Positions 7,805-15,426 are shown, counted from the first letter of the stretch. The stretch is DNA of 64,000 bases from Blastococcus sp. TF02A-35 (GCF_004571075.1 NZ_SPQP01000008.1:1-64000), one strand, 5' to 3'. Notes: a model not told the origin generated them from the letters alone. Numbers and translations are program-made.

Positions 7805-8638
7805 TCAGCGGAGCAGCGAGAGGACGCCCTGCGAGGCCTGGTTGGCCTGCGCGAGCATCGCGGTACCGGCCTGGGACAGGATCTGGGAGCGGGTGAACCC
7901 GACCATCTCCTGGGCCATGTCGGCGTCGCGGACCCGGCTCTCCGACGCGCTCAGGTTCTCGATCGAGACGTTGAGCGAGTTGATGGTGCTCTCGAAGCGG
8001 TTCTGCTTCGCACCGAGGGTGGCGCGCGACTCCGAGACCGTCTTGATCTGGGTGTCGAGCGTCGTCAGGTCAGCACCGGCGCTGTAGGTACCGGAGGCCG
8101 ACATGTTGGTGGCAACGCCGGTGACAGCCGTGGCAACGGTGGTGACGTTGCTCAGCTCGACGGTCATGGTCTCGCCCGTGTTGGCACCGGTCTGGAAGGA
8201 CAGGCTGGAGGCGCTGCCGTTCAGGAGCTTGGTGCCGTTGAAGTCGGTCCGACCGGCGATGTCGTTCAGCGCGCCGGCGAGCTCGGTGACCTCCTTGGCG
8301 ATGTACCCACGGGCCTTGGCGTCGACGACGCCGGTGTTACCCGCCTGGACCGTCAGGTCACGGACGCGCTGCAGGATGGAGTGCACCTCGGTGAGGGCAC
8401 CTTCCGCCGTCTGCACGACGGACACGCCGTCCTGCGAGTTGCGGACGGCGACCTTGAGGCCACCGACCTGCGAGCGCAGACCCTCGGAGATCGCCAGACC
8501 GGCCGCGTCGTCGGCGGCACGGTTGATCCGGAAGCCGGAGGACAGCTTCTCGAGCGACTTGCTCATCTGACCGTCGGTGACCGACAGGTTCCGGTGAGCG
8601 TTGAGAGCGGCGATGTTCTGGTTGATGCGCAGACCCAT
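7805..8638 (-). CDS. fliC: Flagellin FliC
   Basis: 277 aa, short: essentially only the conserved D0/D1 helices with a small central insert. N-terminal signature: INQNIAALNAHRNLSVTDGQ, then SSGFRINRAADDAAGLAISE. The C-terminus SRVRDADMAQEMVGFTRSQI ends QASQGVLSLLR. It is exported through the flagellar channel and polymerises into the filament. There is a very good ribosome site (AAGGAGG, a few bases before the ATG), a FliA-type promoter upstream and a CsrA-site hairpin in the leader. Together these suggest class III expression with FliW-CsrA translational control. Confidence 0.97.
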   Translation of the reverse strand: MGLRINQNIAALNAHRNLSVTDGQMSKSLEKLSSGFRINRAADDAAGLAISEGLRSQVGGLKVAVRNSQDGVSVVQTAEGALTEVHSILQRVRDLTVQAGNTGVVDAKARGYIAKEVTELAGALNDIAGRTDFNGTKLLNGSASSLSFQTGANTGETMTVELSNVTTVATAVTGVATNMSASGTYSAGADLTTLDTQIKTVSESRATLGAKQNRFESTINSLNVSIENLSASESRVRDADMAQEMVGFTRSQILSQAGTAMLAQANQASQGVLSLLR

Positions 8639-8644
8639 GATGTT

Positions 8645-8697
8645 CCTCCTTGGAATCAGGTCTTTCTGGGGGGATCCCGCTGCATCCGTGCTGCGGG
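8645..8697 (-). promoter_or_regulatory. Predicted CsrA-binding leader of fliC
   Basis: On the minus strand the fliC leader contains a hairpin (8697-8676): stem CCCGC-A-GCA, loop CGGA, stem TGC-A-GCGGG, presenting GGA in the loop. A second GGA lies in the Shine-Dalgarno AAGGAGG just before the ATG. CsrA recognises GGA in hairpin loops and at Shine-Dalgarno sites. In Bacillus the flagellin leader has two such sites, and FliW relieves repression. fliW and csrA are in the divergent operon here. The site is seen; the binding is inferred. Confidence 0.55.
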
Positions 8698-8710
8698 CCG
8701 TGCAAGTAGG

Positions 8711-8738
8711 TCATCGGCCGGGGGCGCCTGGCGCTTGA
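8711..8738 (-). promoter_or_regulatory. Flagellar-sigma promoter for fliC
   Basis: Minus strand: -35 TCAA (8738-8735), 16-bp spacer, -10 GCCGATGA (8718-8711), a 7/8 match to the FliA/WhiG -10 GCCGATAA. The predicted start near 8704 gives a leader of about 65 nt. Confidence 0.7.
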
Positions 8739-8761
8739 GCCGAGCCGGAAAGTTTTCCTCC

Positions 8762-9727
8762 TCAGGCGGTACGTGCCGCGGTCCCGCCGGCGGTGGCCCA
8801 GGGGTCCCGCGGCCGGGGGAGCTGGGTGGCCCCCTCGCGCCCGGTCACCCGGTCGAGGTAGGCCCGCTGCTGGTTCCGGGCGCGGACCCCGCCGGTCGCC
8901 GGGACCGGGGTGCCCTCCCAGATCTCGCCCATCGCGGCGTGCAGGAGGGTCAGCGCCCGCGCACGCATCTGCGAGACCCGGGAGAGGGTCACGCCGAGGT
9001 CCTCCGCGATGTCGGTCAGGGATTCATCACCGAAGAAATTCCGCTCGATGACCTCGTCGAGCCGGTCGGGGAGCGCGCGGATCGCCTCGTGCAGGTGACG
9101 GGCGCGCTCGCCGCGCATGACCGCCCGCTCCGGCGACTCGCCGGTGTCGGGGAGGTCGAGGGTCGTGCCGTCAGGGCCGGCCTCGGCGTCGATGCTGACC
9201 ATGACGGCGCGGTGCACGTCGACCTGCAGGTGGTCGAGCTCGCTGCGGGGGATGCCGAGGCTCTCGGCCAGCTCCTCCCGCGTCGGCGGCCGGCCCAGGC
9301 TGATGGTCAGCGCGTCGGCGGCGGCGTCGGTCCGCCGGGCCGCGGCCCGGACCGAGCGGCTGGCCCAGTCGCCGGAGCGCAGCTCGTCCAGGACCGCGCC
9401 CTGGAGGCGGGCCAGCGCGTAGGTGGCGAAGGAGGCGCCGGCATCGGGGTCGAAGCGCTTGGCCACCTCGACCAGCGCCACGTGCGCGCAGGAGAGCAGG
9501 TCCTCGCGGCTCACGTGCGTGGGCAGCGAGATGCGGGCGGCCACGGCGTTGACGGCGAAGGCGGCGAGCGGCAGGTGCTCGGTCACCAGCGCGTCCACCT
9601 CCTTCGGCGACCGGACCTTCGAGGGGTTCGGGAGCCGGCCGTTCTGGGGGCGCTCGCGCAACGGCCGGTCATGCGCGGACCGATCACGCAGGGAACGCTC
9701 GGTCGCGAGGGCACGGACTGGGGTCAC
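8762..9727 (-). CDS. FliA/WhiG-type flagellar RNA polymerase sigma factor
   Basis: A sigma-70 family member lacking region 1, as in FliA (sigma-28) and WhiG. Region 2 is EHLPLAAFAVNAVAAR ... REDLLSCAHVALVEVAKRFD ... GASFATYALARLQGAVLDELR. Region 3 is GRPPTREELAESLGIPRSEL. Region 4 has the HTH SLTDIAEDLGVTLSRVSQMR. The likely start is the GTG at 9727 (VTPVRALATERSL), 321 aa. An in-frame GTG at 9850 would add a Cys-containing leader that looks non-genuine. It probably transcribes fliC, flgB and flgN from the GCCGATGR promoters described here. It is divergent from flgN. Confidence 0.88.
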   Translation of the reverse strand: MTPVRALATERSLRDRSAHDRPLRERPQNGRLPNPSKVRSPKEVDALVTEHLPLAAFAVNAVAARISLPTHVSREDLLSCAHVALVEVAKRFDPDAGASFATYALARLQGAVLDELRSGDWASRSVRAAARRTDAAADALTISLGRPPTREELAESLGIPRSELDHLQVDVHRAVMVSIDAEAGPDGTTLDLPDTGESPERAVMRGERARHLHEAIRALPDRLDEVIERNFFGDESLTDIAEDLGVTLSRVSQMRARALTLLHAAMGEIWEGTPVPATGGVRARNQQRAYLDRVTGREGATQLPRPRDPWATAGGTAARTA

Positions 9728-9816
9728 GTCCGTATCTCTCGGCTGGCCGCGACGAGATCGGCACCACCCGTCGGCACAAATCGCGCAGAACTTGAGCGGG
9801 AGTTCCGGGCTTCGGC

Positions 9817-9844
9817 TTGACCCCCTCCGGACGGGTGCCGATGG
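9817..9844 (+). promoter_or_regulatory. Candidate flagellar-sigma promoter for flgN-flgK-flgL-fliW-csrA
   Basis: Plus strand: TTGA (9817-9820), 16-bp spacer, GCCGATGG (9837-9844). The -10 box and spacing match the fliC and flgB promoters, but the -35 is weaker (TTGA rather than TCAA). The start would lie about 80 nt before the flgN GTG. Confidence 0.5.
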
Positions 9845-9929
9845 CAGCACCTGACGGCGGTCGCCGCCCGGCCCTCCCGGCCCGGCCGACCGCGTGCGGA
9901 CCTGCGAGACGACGGAAGGCGGTGGACAC

Positions 9930-10415
9930 GTGGACTACCAGCACCTGTCGACGTTGCTGTGGCGGGAGCAGGAGCTCCTGGACCTGCTGCTGTTCAAGGC
10001 CGAGGAGAAGCAGTACCTGATCCTCACCGGCAAGACGCGCTGGCTGCAGCGGATCGCCCACGAGATCGAGGTCGTGCTCGACCAGCTCCGCACCCTCGAG
10101 GTGGAGCGCGCCGCGGCCACCGAGGCCGTGGCCCAGCACCTGGGCATCGGCAGCGACCCCTCCCTGCGGCAGGTCGCCGAGGCGGCCCCCGCCCCCTGGA
10201 ACGACCTCTACGGCAAGCACCACGAGGCCCTGCTCGTCCTGGTGACCGAGCTGCGCAGCCTGTCCGACGCCAACCGCGAGCTCATCGAGGGGGGCCTGTC
10301 GGCGATCGGCGACGCCCTCAGCAAGAGCCGGGCGCCGTCGGCCGGCACCTACGGCGCCACGGGCCGGCACTCCGACGGCACGCACCGCGCCGTCACCCTG
10401 GACGGAGCACTCTGA
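9930..10415 (+). CDS. flgN: Flagellar chaperone FlgN
   Basis: 161 aa from the GTG at 9930 (VDYQHLSTLLWREQELLD); an earlier in-frame ATG at 9894 is less likely. FlgN binds the hook-filament junction proteins FlgK and FlgL for export. The N-terminal helix LWREQELLDLLLFKAEEKQY and later helices with LRTLEVERAAATEAVAQ fit the FlgN fold. The gene sits one base before flgK, the expected partner. It heads the plus-strand operon. Confidence 0.85.
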   Translation: MDYQHLSTLLWREQELLDLLLFKAEEKQYLILTGKTRWLQRIAHEIEVVLDQLRTLEVERAAATEAVAQHLGIGSDPSLRQVAEAAPAPWNDLYGKHHEALLVLVTELRSLSDANRELIEGGLSAIGDALSKSRAPSAGTYGATGRHSDGTHRAVTLDGAL

Positions 10416-10416
10416 C

Positions 10417-11811
10417 GTGAGCACCTTCAGCCTCCTCAACACCGCGACCACCTCGCTGTGGGCGCAGCGCCGGGCGCTCGACGTCACCGGCCAGAACATC
10501 GCCAACGTCAACACCGAGGGCTACTCCCGCCAGCGGGCGGACCTGCAGGCGATCGGCGGCAGCGTCGTCCCCGCGTTCTACTCGGTCGGCGACGGCATCG
10601 GCGGCGGCGTCAACGCCGACAAGCTGACCCGCATCCGCGACGCCTTCCTCGAGGGCCGCGGGCACGCCGAGCACGCCAACAGCGCGCAGCTGCTCGCCGA
10701 GACCGAGGCATTCCAGTTCGCCGAGCAGGCGTTCCGCGAGCCCGGCACGACCGGCCTGCAGAACCTGATGGCCGACATGTGGCGCGGCTGGCAGGACGTC
10801 GCCAACAAGCCCGAGGACCCGGCCGCCCGCGGCCAGGTGCTCAAGCGGCTGGAGACCCTGGTCGGCGGCCTGCACTTCAGCAGCGCCCAGCTGGACGGCC
10901 GCTGGCAGCAGACCCGCGAGAACCTCGACGTCCTCGTGGCCGACGTCAACGCCGCGGCCGAGACGATCGCCCAGCTCAACACCGCGATCCTGCGCGCCTC
11001 CCAGACCGGCAAGCCGGCCAACGACCTGGCCGACCGCCGCGACCTGCTCATCATGAAGCTCGCCGACCAGGTCGGCGTCTCGGTGCGCCCGCAGGACGGC
11101 GGCGTCCTCGACGTCATCGTCGGTGGGACCAGCCTCGTCACCGGCGGCACCGCGTCCAAGCTCGCCGTCGAGGGCTCCGACGACCTCGCCGGCTACGCCA
11201 CCGACCGGCCCCGCGTGGTCACCGACCCGGGCGGCTTCACCGTCACCGTGGGCGGTACCGCCGGCGGCCAGCTGCACGCGCTGAACTCCATCCTGCCCAC
11301 CTACCGCGGAGAGCTGGACAAGGTCGCGCAGACGCTCGCCACCCAGCTCAACGACACGCACCGCGAGGGCTTCGACCTCGACGGGGTCGCGGGCGACCCG
11401 CTCGTCGGCCCCGACCCGGTCTCGGCGTCGTCCATCAAGGTGCTGATCACCGACCCGCGCAAGCTCGCGGCGTCCACCATCGACTCGGGCACCGGCAACC
11501 TCGGCCGCGCCAACGCCGACAAGCTCTCCCAGCTGGGGCAGGGCGTCGGCTCGCCCGACACCGCCTACCGCCAGATGATCGTCGAGCTGGGCGTCCAGTC
11601 GGCGGTCTCGCAGCGCAACCTCGACATCCAGTCGGTGATCACCGGTCAGGTGGACGCCAACCGGGAGTCGGTGGCAGGCGTCAACCTCGACGAGGAGATG
11701 ACCAACATGCTGTCCTTCCAGCACGCGTACTCGGCGGCGGGCCGGCTGGTCACCGCGATCGACGAGCTGCTCGACGTCCTGATCAACCGCACCGGCCGCG
11801 TGGGGCTGTGA
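10417..11811 (+). CDS. flgK: Flagellar hook-associated protein 1 FlgK
   Basis: 464 aa, near the short end for FlgK. FlgK forms the first ring of the hook-filament junction. N-terminal rod/hook motif: RRALDVTGQNIANVNTEGYS. Conserved QLNTAILRASQTGKPANDLADRRD segment in the middle. The C-terminal helix NLDEEMTNMLSFQHAYSAAGR plus VTAIDELLDVLIN is the FlgK signature. GTG start one base after flgN; flgL follows after five bases. Confidence 0.95.
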   Translation: MSTFSLLNTATTSLWAQRRALDVTGQNIANVNTEGYSRQRADLQAIGGSVVPAFYSVGDGIGGGVNADKLTRIRDAFLEGRGHAEHANSAQLLAETEAFQFAEQAFREPGTTGLQNLMADMWRGWQDVANKPEDPAARGQVLKRLETLVGGLHFSSAQLDGRWQQTRENLDVLVADVNAAAETIAQLNTAILRASQTGKPANDLADRRDLLIMKLADQVGVSVRPQDGGVLDVIVGGTSLVTGGTASKLAVEGSDDLAGYATDRPRVVTDPGGFTVTVGGTAGGQLHALNSILPTYRGELDKVAQTLATQLNDTHREGFDLDGVAGDPLVGPDPVSASSIKVLITDPRKLAASTIDSGTGNLGRANADKLSQLGQGVGSPDTAYRQMIVELGVQSAVSQRNLDIQSVITGQVDANRESVAGVNLDEEMTNMLSFQHAYSAAGRLVTAIDELLDVLINRTGRVGL

Positions 11812-11816
11812 TCTAG

Positions 11817-12710
11817 GTGCGCATCACGCAGAAGGCCGTCGCCCACACCAGCCTCCAGGGCCTCAACCGCAACCTCGAGACCTTCGGGAAGCTGCAGCAG
11901 CAGCTCACCTCGGGCCGCCTCATCAACGCGCCGTCGGACTCGCCGACCGGCACGAACAAGGCGATGCAGACCCGGTCGGACCAGGCCGCCGTCGAGCAGT
12001 TCTCGCGCAACATCAGCGACGCCGACAGCTGGCTGTCCATCACCGACTCCACGCTGCAGAACATGGTCGACGTCGCCCGGCGGGTGCGCGACCTGACCGT
12101 GCAGGGCTCCAGCACCGGCAGCTCCTCCCCGGCGAGCCGGCAGGCGCTCTCCACCGAGGTTGCCTCGCTCAAGGAGACGCTGTACGGCCTGGCCAACACG
12201 ACCATCCAGGGGCGCCCCATCTTCGGCGGCGTGACCACCAGCCCGCGGGCCTACGAAGGCGGTGCCTTCCAGGGCCAGGTCATGGACGGCTCCCAGGTGA
12301 TGCGCCGGGTGTCGTTCACCGAGGAGGTCCGCGTCGACCTCAACGGCATCGAGGCATTCGGCCCGGACACCCCGGGCGGCGACGACCTGTTCGCCGTCGT
12401 CGGCCGGATCGCCGACAACCTGGTGAACGCGCCCGAGGACCTGGGCCAGGACCTCGCCGACCTCGACGTGGCGATGAAGCGGATGCTCGGCGGCATCGCC
12501 GACGTCGGTGCGCGCGCCGCCCGGGTCGAGCGCGAGCAGCAGATCAACACCGACCTCGCGCTCACCCTCGAGACCGAGCTCGGCGAGGTCGAGAACGTCG
12601 ACCTGCCGAACACGATCATGCGGCTGCAGATGCAGCAGGTGGGCTACCAGGCGGCGCTGCAGGCGACGGCGAAGGCCATCTCCCCGACGCTGATGGACTA
12701 CCTGCGCTGA
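11817..12710 (+). CDS. flgL: Flagellar hook-associated protein 3 FlgL
   Basis: 297 aa, normal for FlgL. It forms the second junction ring between hook and filament and resembles flagellin at both ends. N-terminus: MRITQKAVAHTSLQGLNRNL with QQLTSGRLINAPSDSPTGTN. C-terminus: NVDLPNTIMRLQMQQVGYQAA, ending TLMDYLR. GTG start at 11817. The stop overlaps the fliW ATG (TGATG). Confidence 0.95.
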   Translation: MRITQKAVAHTSLQGLNRNLETFGKLQQQLTSGRLINAPSDSPTGTNKAMQTRSDQAAVEQFSRNISDADSWLSITDSTLQNMVDVARRVRDLTVQGSSTGSSSPASRQALSTEVASLKETLYGLANTTIQGRPIFGGVTTSPRAYEGGAFQGQVMDGSQVMRRVSFTEEVRVDLNGIEAFGPDTPGGDDLFAVVGRIADNLVNAPEDLGQDLADLDVAMKRMLGGIADVGARAARVEREQQINTDLALTLETELGEVENVDLPNTIMRLQMQQVGYQAALQATAKAISPTLMDYLR

Positions 12711-13153
12711 TGACCGCCCCCGCCTTCCCCGCACCGGCTCCCGCGCCGGCGACCGCACCCTCTCCGCCCCCGGTCCAGGTGCTGTCGTTCGCCGAGCCGA
12801 TGCCGGGCTTCCCCGGCCACGTGGACTACGTCCTGGTGGCCGGGGACTCGACCGGGCTGCTGTTCTGGCTGCAGTCGGTCGCCCCGGACGGCCCGCGGTT
12901 CCTCGCGGTGACCGCCCGGGAGTTCTTCCCGGACTACTCGCCGGTCCTGCCGGCGTCGGTCCGGCTGGAGCTGGGTCTCGCCGACGTCGCCGAGGCCCGG
13001 GTGCTCTGCCTGCTCAGCGTGCCCGACGGGAACCCCGCCGAGGCCACGGCCAACCTCCGCGCGCCGGTCGTCGTCGCCCCCTCGACGCACCGGGCCCGGC
13101 AGGTGGTCCTGACCGACGGGTCCCTTCCCCTTCGGCGGCGCCTACGCCGATAA
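12710..13153 (+). CDS. fliW: Flagellar assembly factor FliW
   Basis: 147 aa with a Pro/Ala-rich extension over the first ~20 residues. The core has FAEPMPGFPGHVDYVLV, LFWLQSVAPDGPRFLAV and the PDYSPVLPASVRLELGL segment typical of FliW. FliW is bound by free flagellin. When flagellin is exported, FliW is released and sequesters CsrA, lifting repression of flagellin translation. Encoded directly upstream of csrA, as in Bacillus and other bacteria. Its stop codon lies inside a GCCGATAA box that may serve csrA. Confidence 0.92.
   Translation: MTAPAFPAPAPAPATAPSPPPVQVLSFAEPMPGFPGHVDYVLVAGDSTGLLFWLQSVAPDGPRFLAVTAREFFPDYSPVLPASVRLELGLADVAEARVLCLLSVPDGNPAEATANLRAPVVVAPSTHRARQVVLTDGSLPLRRRLRR
13146..13153 (+). 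promoter_or_regulatory. Candidate flagellar-sigma -10 element for csrA
   Basis: GCCGATAA, an exact match to the FliA/WhiG -10 consensus, overlaps the last codons of fliW. No TAAA/TCAA-like -35 is seen at 15-17 bp. A start near 13160 would coincide with the first hairpin of the csrA leader. Tentative. Confidence 0.35.
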
Positions 13154-13158
13154 CCTCA

Positions 13159-13242
13159 CAGGGCCGCGATCTGCGGTCCTGGCCCGCACCGGCGGGCACC
13201 GCCACGGACGGCCACCACATCACCCATGGAGGGGTACCCATG
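13159..13242 (+). promoter_or_regulatory. Structured csrA leader with sequestered start codon
   Basis: Three hairpins lie in the 86-nt gap before csrA. CAGGGCCGC/GCGGTCCTG (13159-13181) has one mismatch. GCCCGC/GCGGGC (13182-13197) is the second. CATGG/CCATG (13225-13229 with 13238-13242) pairs the csrA ATG and holds the GGAGGGG Shine-Dalgarno at its base and loop. GGA occurs at 13205-13207 (ACGGAC) and in the Shine-Dalgarno, suggesting CsrA autoregulation. The first hairpin could instead terminate fliW transcripts. Confidence 0.4.
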
Positions 13243-13545
13243 CTCACTCTCACCCGCAGCGTCGGCGAGACCATCCGCATCGGCGACGACATCGAGGTCC
13301 ACGTCGTCGAGGTCCGCGGAGGCACCGTCCGCCTGGGCTTCAAGGCCCCGCGCGAGGTCGCGATCCACCGCGAGGAGGTCTACCGGCAGATCGCCGAGGC
13401 CAACCTGCTCGCGGCTCAGGTCACCGCCGACACCCTCGGCGCGCTGGCCGCGTTCGCCCCTGCCGCGCCGGTCGACGAGAACGCCGTCGACGGCCCGGCC
13501 GCGACCGACGCCACCGAGCCGGGTCCGGCACGCGTGAACGACTGA
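13240..13545 (+). CDS. csrA: Carbon storage / translational regulator CsrA
   Basis: 101 aa. Residues 1-60 are a classical CsrA: MLTLTRSVGETIRIGDDIEV, then RLGFKAPREVAIHREEVY. This includes the N-terminal strand and the R-E-V-x-I-H-R-E-E motif whose conserved arginine contacts GGA. Typical CsrA has 60-70 residues; the remaining ~35 are an Ala/Asp-rich acidic tail of unknown role. CsrA dimers repress translation of target mRNAs, and flagellin is the likely target here. FliW, encoded just upstream, is its antagonist. Good ribosome site GGAGGGG. Confidence 0.95.
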   Translation: MLTLTRSVGETIRIGDDIEVHVVEVRGGTVRLGFKAPREVAIHREEVYRQIAEANLLAAQVTADTLGALAAFAPAAPVDENAVDGPAATDATEPGPARVND

Positions 13546-13552
13546 CAGAACT

Positions 13553-13589
13553 GCACGGCAACGGGGGGTTCCCCCTCGGCAAGCCGTGC
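13553..13589 (+). terminator. Terminator hairpin after csrA
   Basis: Outer stem GCACGGC/GCCGTGC (13553-13559, 13583-13589) with an inner GGGGG/CCCCC stem and TT loop, 8 bases past the csrA stop. It ends the flgN-csrA operon. Confidence 0.75.
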
Positions 13590-13628
13590 CAAGTTGACGT
13601 CACCGCGCGCTGACCCGGGCGCGACACG

Positions 13629-13683
13629 GGCAACTATTGCCGAAGCTTCGCCCTCACAACTGCGTTGGACACAGCGAGTTGTG
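13629..13683. promoter_or_regulatory. Cluster of palindromes upstream of the unknown gene
   Basis: Three dyads in 55 bp: GGCAA-CTA-TTGCC (13629-13641), CGAAGCTTCG (13641-13650) and CACAACT...AGTTGTG (13655-13661 with 13677-13683). They lie in the gap between the csrA terminator and the gene at 13747, so they are candidate operators for the downstream unit. The local base content is also less GC-rich than the surroundings. Confidence 0.45.
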
Positions 13684-13746
13684 TTCCGTGTTCGGACCGC
13701 TCATGCGGCAGATTTCTCCCCAAGCAAGTGACAGGGGGCGATCAAT

Positions 13747-14253
13747 ATGGCACGCAACGCATTCACCGCTTCGGTGGCCGGCGACCAGACCGGCGAGCCG
13801 GAGTCCGTGGTGGTCCACGTGCAGCTGCGACCGCGCCGCGGTGCGACGCGCAAGTGCCTCGCGGCGCTGGCGTCGCTGGCGGCCGAGCACGAGGACGTCG
13901 TCGTCACGGTGACCGGGCTGAGCAAGGACGACCGGGTCGTCCGCGTGACCGTCGGCATCGACCTCGGCCCCCGCACGGCCATCGCGAAGTTCTCGCCCCA
14001 GGCGCAGGCGGCGTACGCCTTCGTCTCGGCGATCTTCACCTCGCTCTACGACCACATGCCGGTCTACACCGCCGAGCCCAGCGCCACCGAGCGCGCTGCG
14101 GCCACGGCCCTCTTCGACCGCCTGGCCGACGGCACCGCGCGTGTCGACGACCTCGCCGCCGACCTCGGCGACGCGCTGCCCGACGTGTCGGCGCCCGCGT
14201 CCCCGATCCCCGCGCCTCGGCTCCCCGGTCCGGGCGAGCGCATTCCGGCCTGA
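13747..14253 (+). CDS. Protein of unknown function between csrA and the sigma-like gene
   Basis: 168 aa, no family recognised. The first ~75 residues alternate short strands (SVVVHVQLRPRRG; HEDVVVTVTGLSKDDRVVRV). The middle is hydrophobic-helical (AQAAYAFVSAIFTSLYDHMP) and the C-terminus is Pro-rich (SPIPAPRLPGPGERIPA). Codon use is typical of the host. It has a separate leader with several palindromes and precedes the sigma-like gene by 72 bp in the same direction, so the two may be co-transcribed. Being beside flgN-csrA suggests, but does not show, a link to motility. The ATG at 13747 is chosen because AGGGGG lies 7 bases upstream. Confidence 0.75.
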   Translation: MARNAFTASVAGDQTGEPESVVVHVQLRPRRGATRKCLAALASLAAEHEDVVVTVTGLSKDDRVVRVTVGIDLGPRTAIAKFSPQAQAAYAFVSAIFTSLYDHMPVYTAEPSATERAAATALFDRLADGTARVDDLAADLGDALPDVSAPASPIPAPRLPGPGERIPA

Positions 14254-14325
14254 CGGCCTCCTCCGCAGTACCGGGTCACCGGCCCACCGGTGACCCATTC
14301 TTCCCCGTAGTGCCCAGGAGTACCG

Positions 14326-15426
14326 ATGTCCGACCGCTTCCCTCCCGCGAACCCGACGACCGACGACCGCAGCCGCATCCGCCAGCCGCTGGTGTTCGGC
14401 GGCATCCCCGAGGCCGAGGGCTGGGCCCTGGCGCCCATCACCCCCCGCGACCGGGTGCACTTCCGCGCCGACCAGGAGATCCCGCTCGACGAGTTCCGCA
14501 GCGAGCTCCCCGACGGCGTCACCGTCAGCTACGACCAGGGTGACGGCCTCTACCGCGTCGACGGCGCCTGCGGCACCGCCGCGGTGCTCGCCGACTGGGT
14601 CAAGGCCTGGTGCGCCGGCGCCGGCGTGACCACCATCGGCCTGCGCGCCGAGACCGACGTCCGCCGCCGCGCGCCGCGGGACCTGCCGCCGGCGTTCCTG
14701 GCCGACCTGTGCCGGCACTACGGGCCGGTCAGCCTCAAGCGCCTGCAGCGGAACATGAGCACCATCCGGCTGCACCTGCCCGACCCCGACGACCTGGGGC
14801 AGCAGGTGTACGAGTGGGTGCTCAAGGCCGTCGCGCAGTACGACGAGACCAAGTCGGTCCCGTTCGGCGCGTTCCTCGCCACGCAGCTGTCCAAGTGGGT
14901 GCACGACCTGGGCCGCAACGCCCACGGGCGCACCGCCGCGGACACCGAGCACAAGCAGCAGAAGGCCGTCGCCTCCTTCATGGCCGAGCACCAGCGCCGG
15001 CCCACGGAGAAGGAGCTGGCCGCCTACATGGGCCAGAGCGTCGCCACCCTGCGCCGCAACTCCCAGACCGTCGCCACGCTGAACGGCCTGCGCAACCTGC
15101 AGTCGCTGGACGGCGCGCCCGACGCGACCGAGATCCTGCTGCCGGACTCCTCGGAGGCGCCGGACGAGATCATGGGCGAGGCGGAGCAGACCCTGCTGTC
15201 GCACGCCCTCACCGCCGCCTGCGCCCCCGACCCGGACGCGCGCCGCGACCAGCGCGCGGGCCAGCCGAACGTCCTCGGCTGGGCGACCTGGTACCTGACC
15301 ACCTGGGGCGGGCAGACCAAGACCCAGCTCTCGCAGGACCTCAACACCTCGGTGCGGAACATGAACGTGTACGCCGACCGCGTGGAGAAGGCCCTCAAGC
15401 ACCGCCTCGCCGAGCTCGCCGACTGA
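14326..15426 (+). CDS. Divergent sigma-70-like transcription factor
   Basis: 366 aa. The first ~140 residues resemble nothing I know (strands and helices, QPLVFGGIPEAEGWALAPIT). Residues about 158-200 (YEWVLKAVAQYDETKSVPFG then ATQLSKWVHDLGRNAHGRT) look like sigma region 2. Residues 215-250 (EHQRRPTEKELAAYMGQSVA) look like region 3. Residues ~325-362 (QTKTQLSQDLNTSVRNMNVY then ADRVEKALKHRL) look like a region-4 helix-turn-helix. If correct, it is an atypical sigma factor with a novel N-terminal domain at the edge of the flagellar locus. It may act with the unknown gene at 13747. A large hairpin ends the unit. Confidence 0.7.
   Translation: MSDRFPPANPTTDDRSRIRQPLVFGGIPEAEGWALAPITPRDRVHFRADQEIPLDEFRSELPDGVTVSYDQGDGLYRVDGACGTAAVLADWVKAWCAGAGVTTIGLRAETDVRRRAPRDLPPAFLADLCRHYGPVSLKRLQRNMSTIRLHLPDPDDLGQQVYEWVLKAVAQYDETKSVPFGAFLATQLSKWVHDLGRNAHGRTAADTEHKQQKAVASFMAEHQRRPTEKELAAYMGQSVATLRRNSQTVATLNGLRNLQSLDGAPDATEILLPDSSEAPDEIMGEAEQTLLSHALTAACAPDPDARRDQRAGQPNVLGWATWYLTTWGGQTKTQLSQDLNTSVRNMNVYADRVEKALKHRLAELAD

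Noticed and set aside
9728-9850. Cys-containing N-terminal extension of the flagellar sigma factor
   Set aside because: The segment FCAICADGWC is not seen in FliA/WhiG and lies over the predicted flgN promoter (9817-9844); the start at 9727 is preferred, though unproven.
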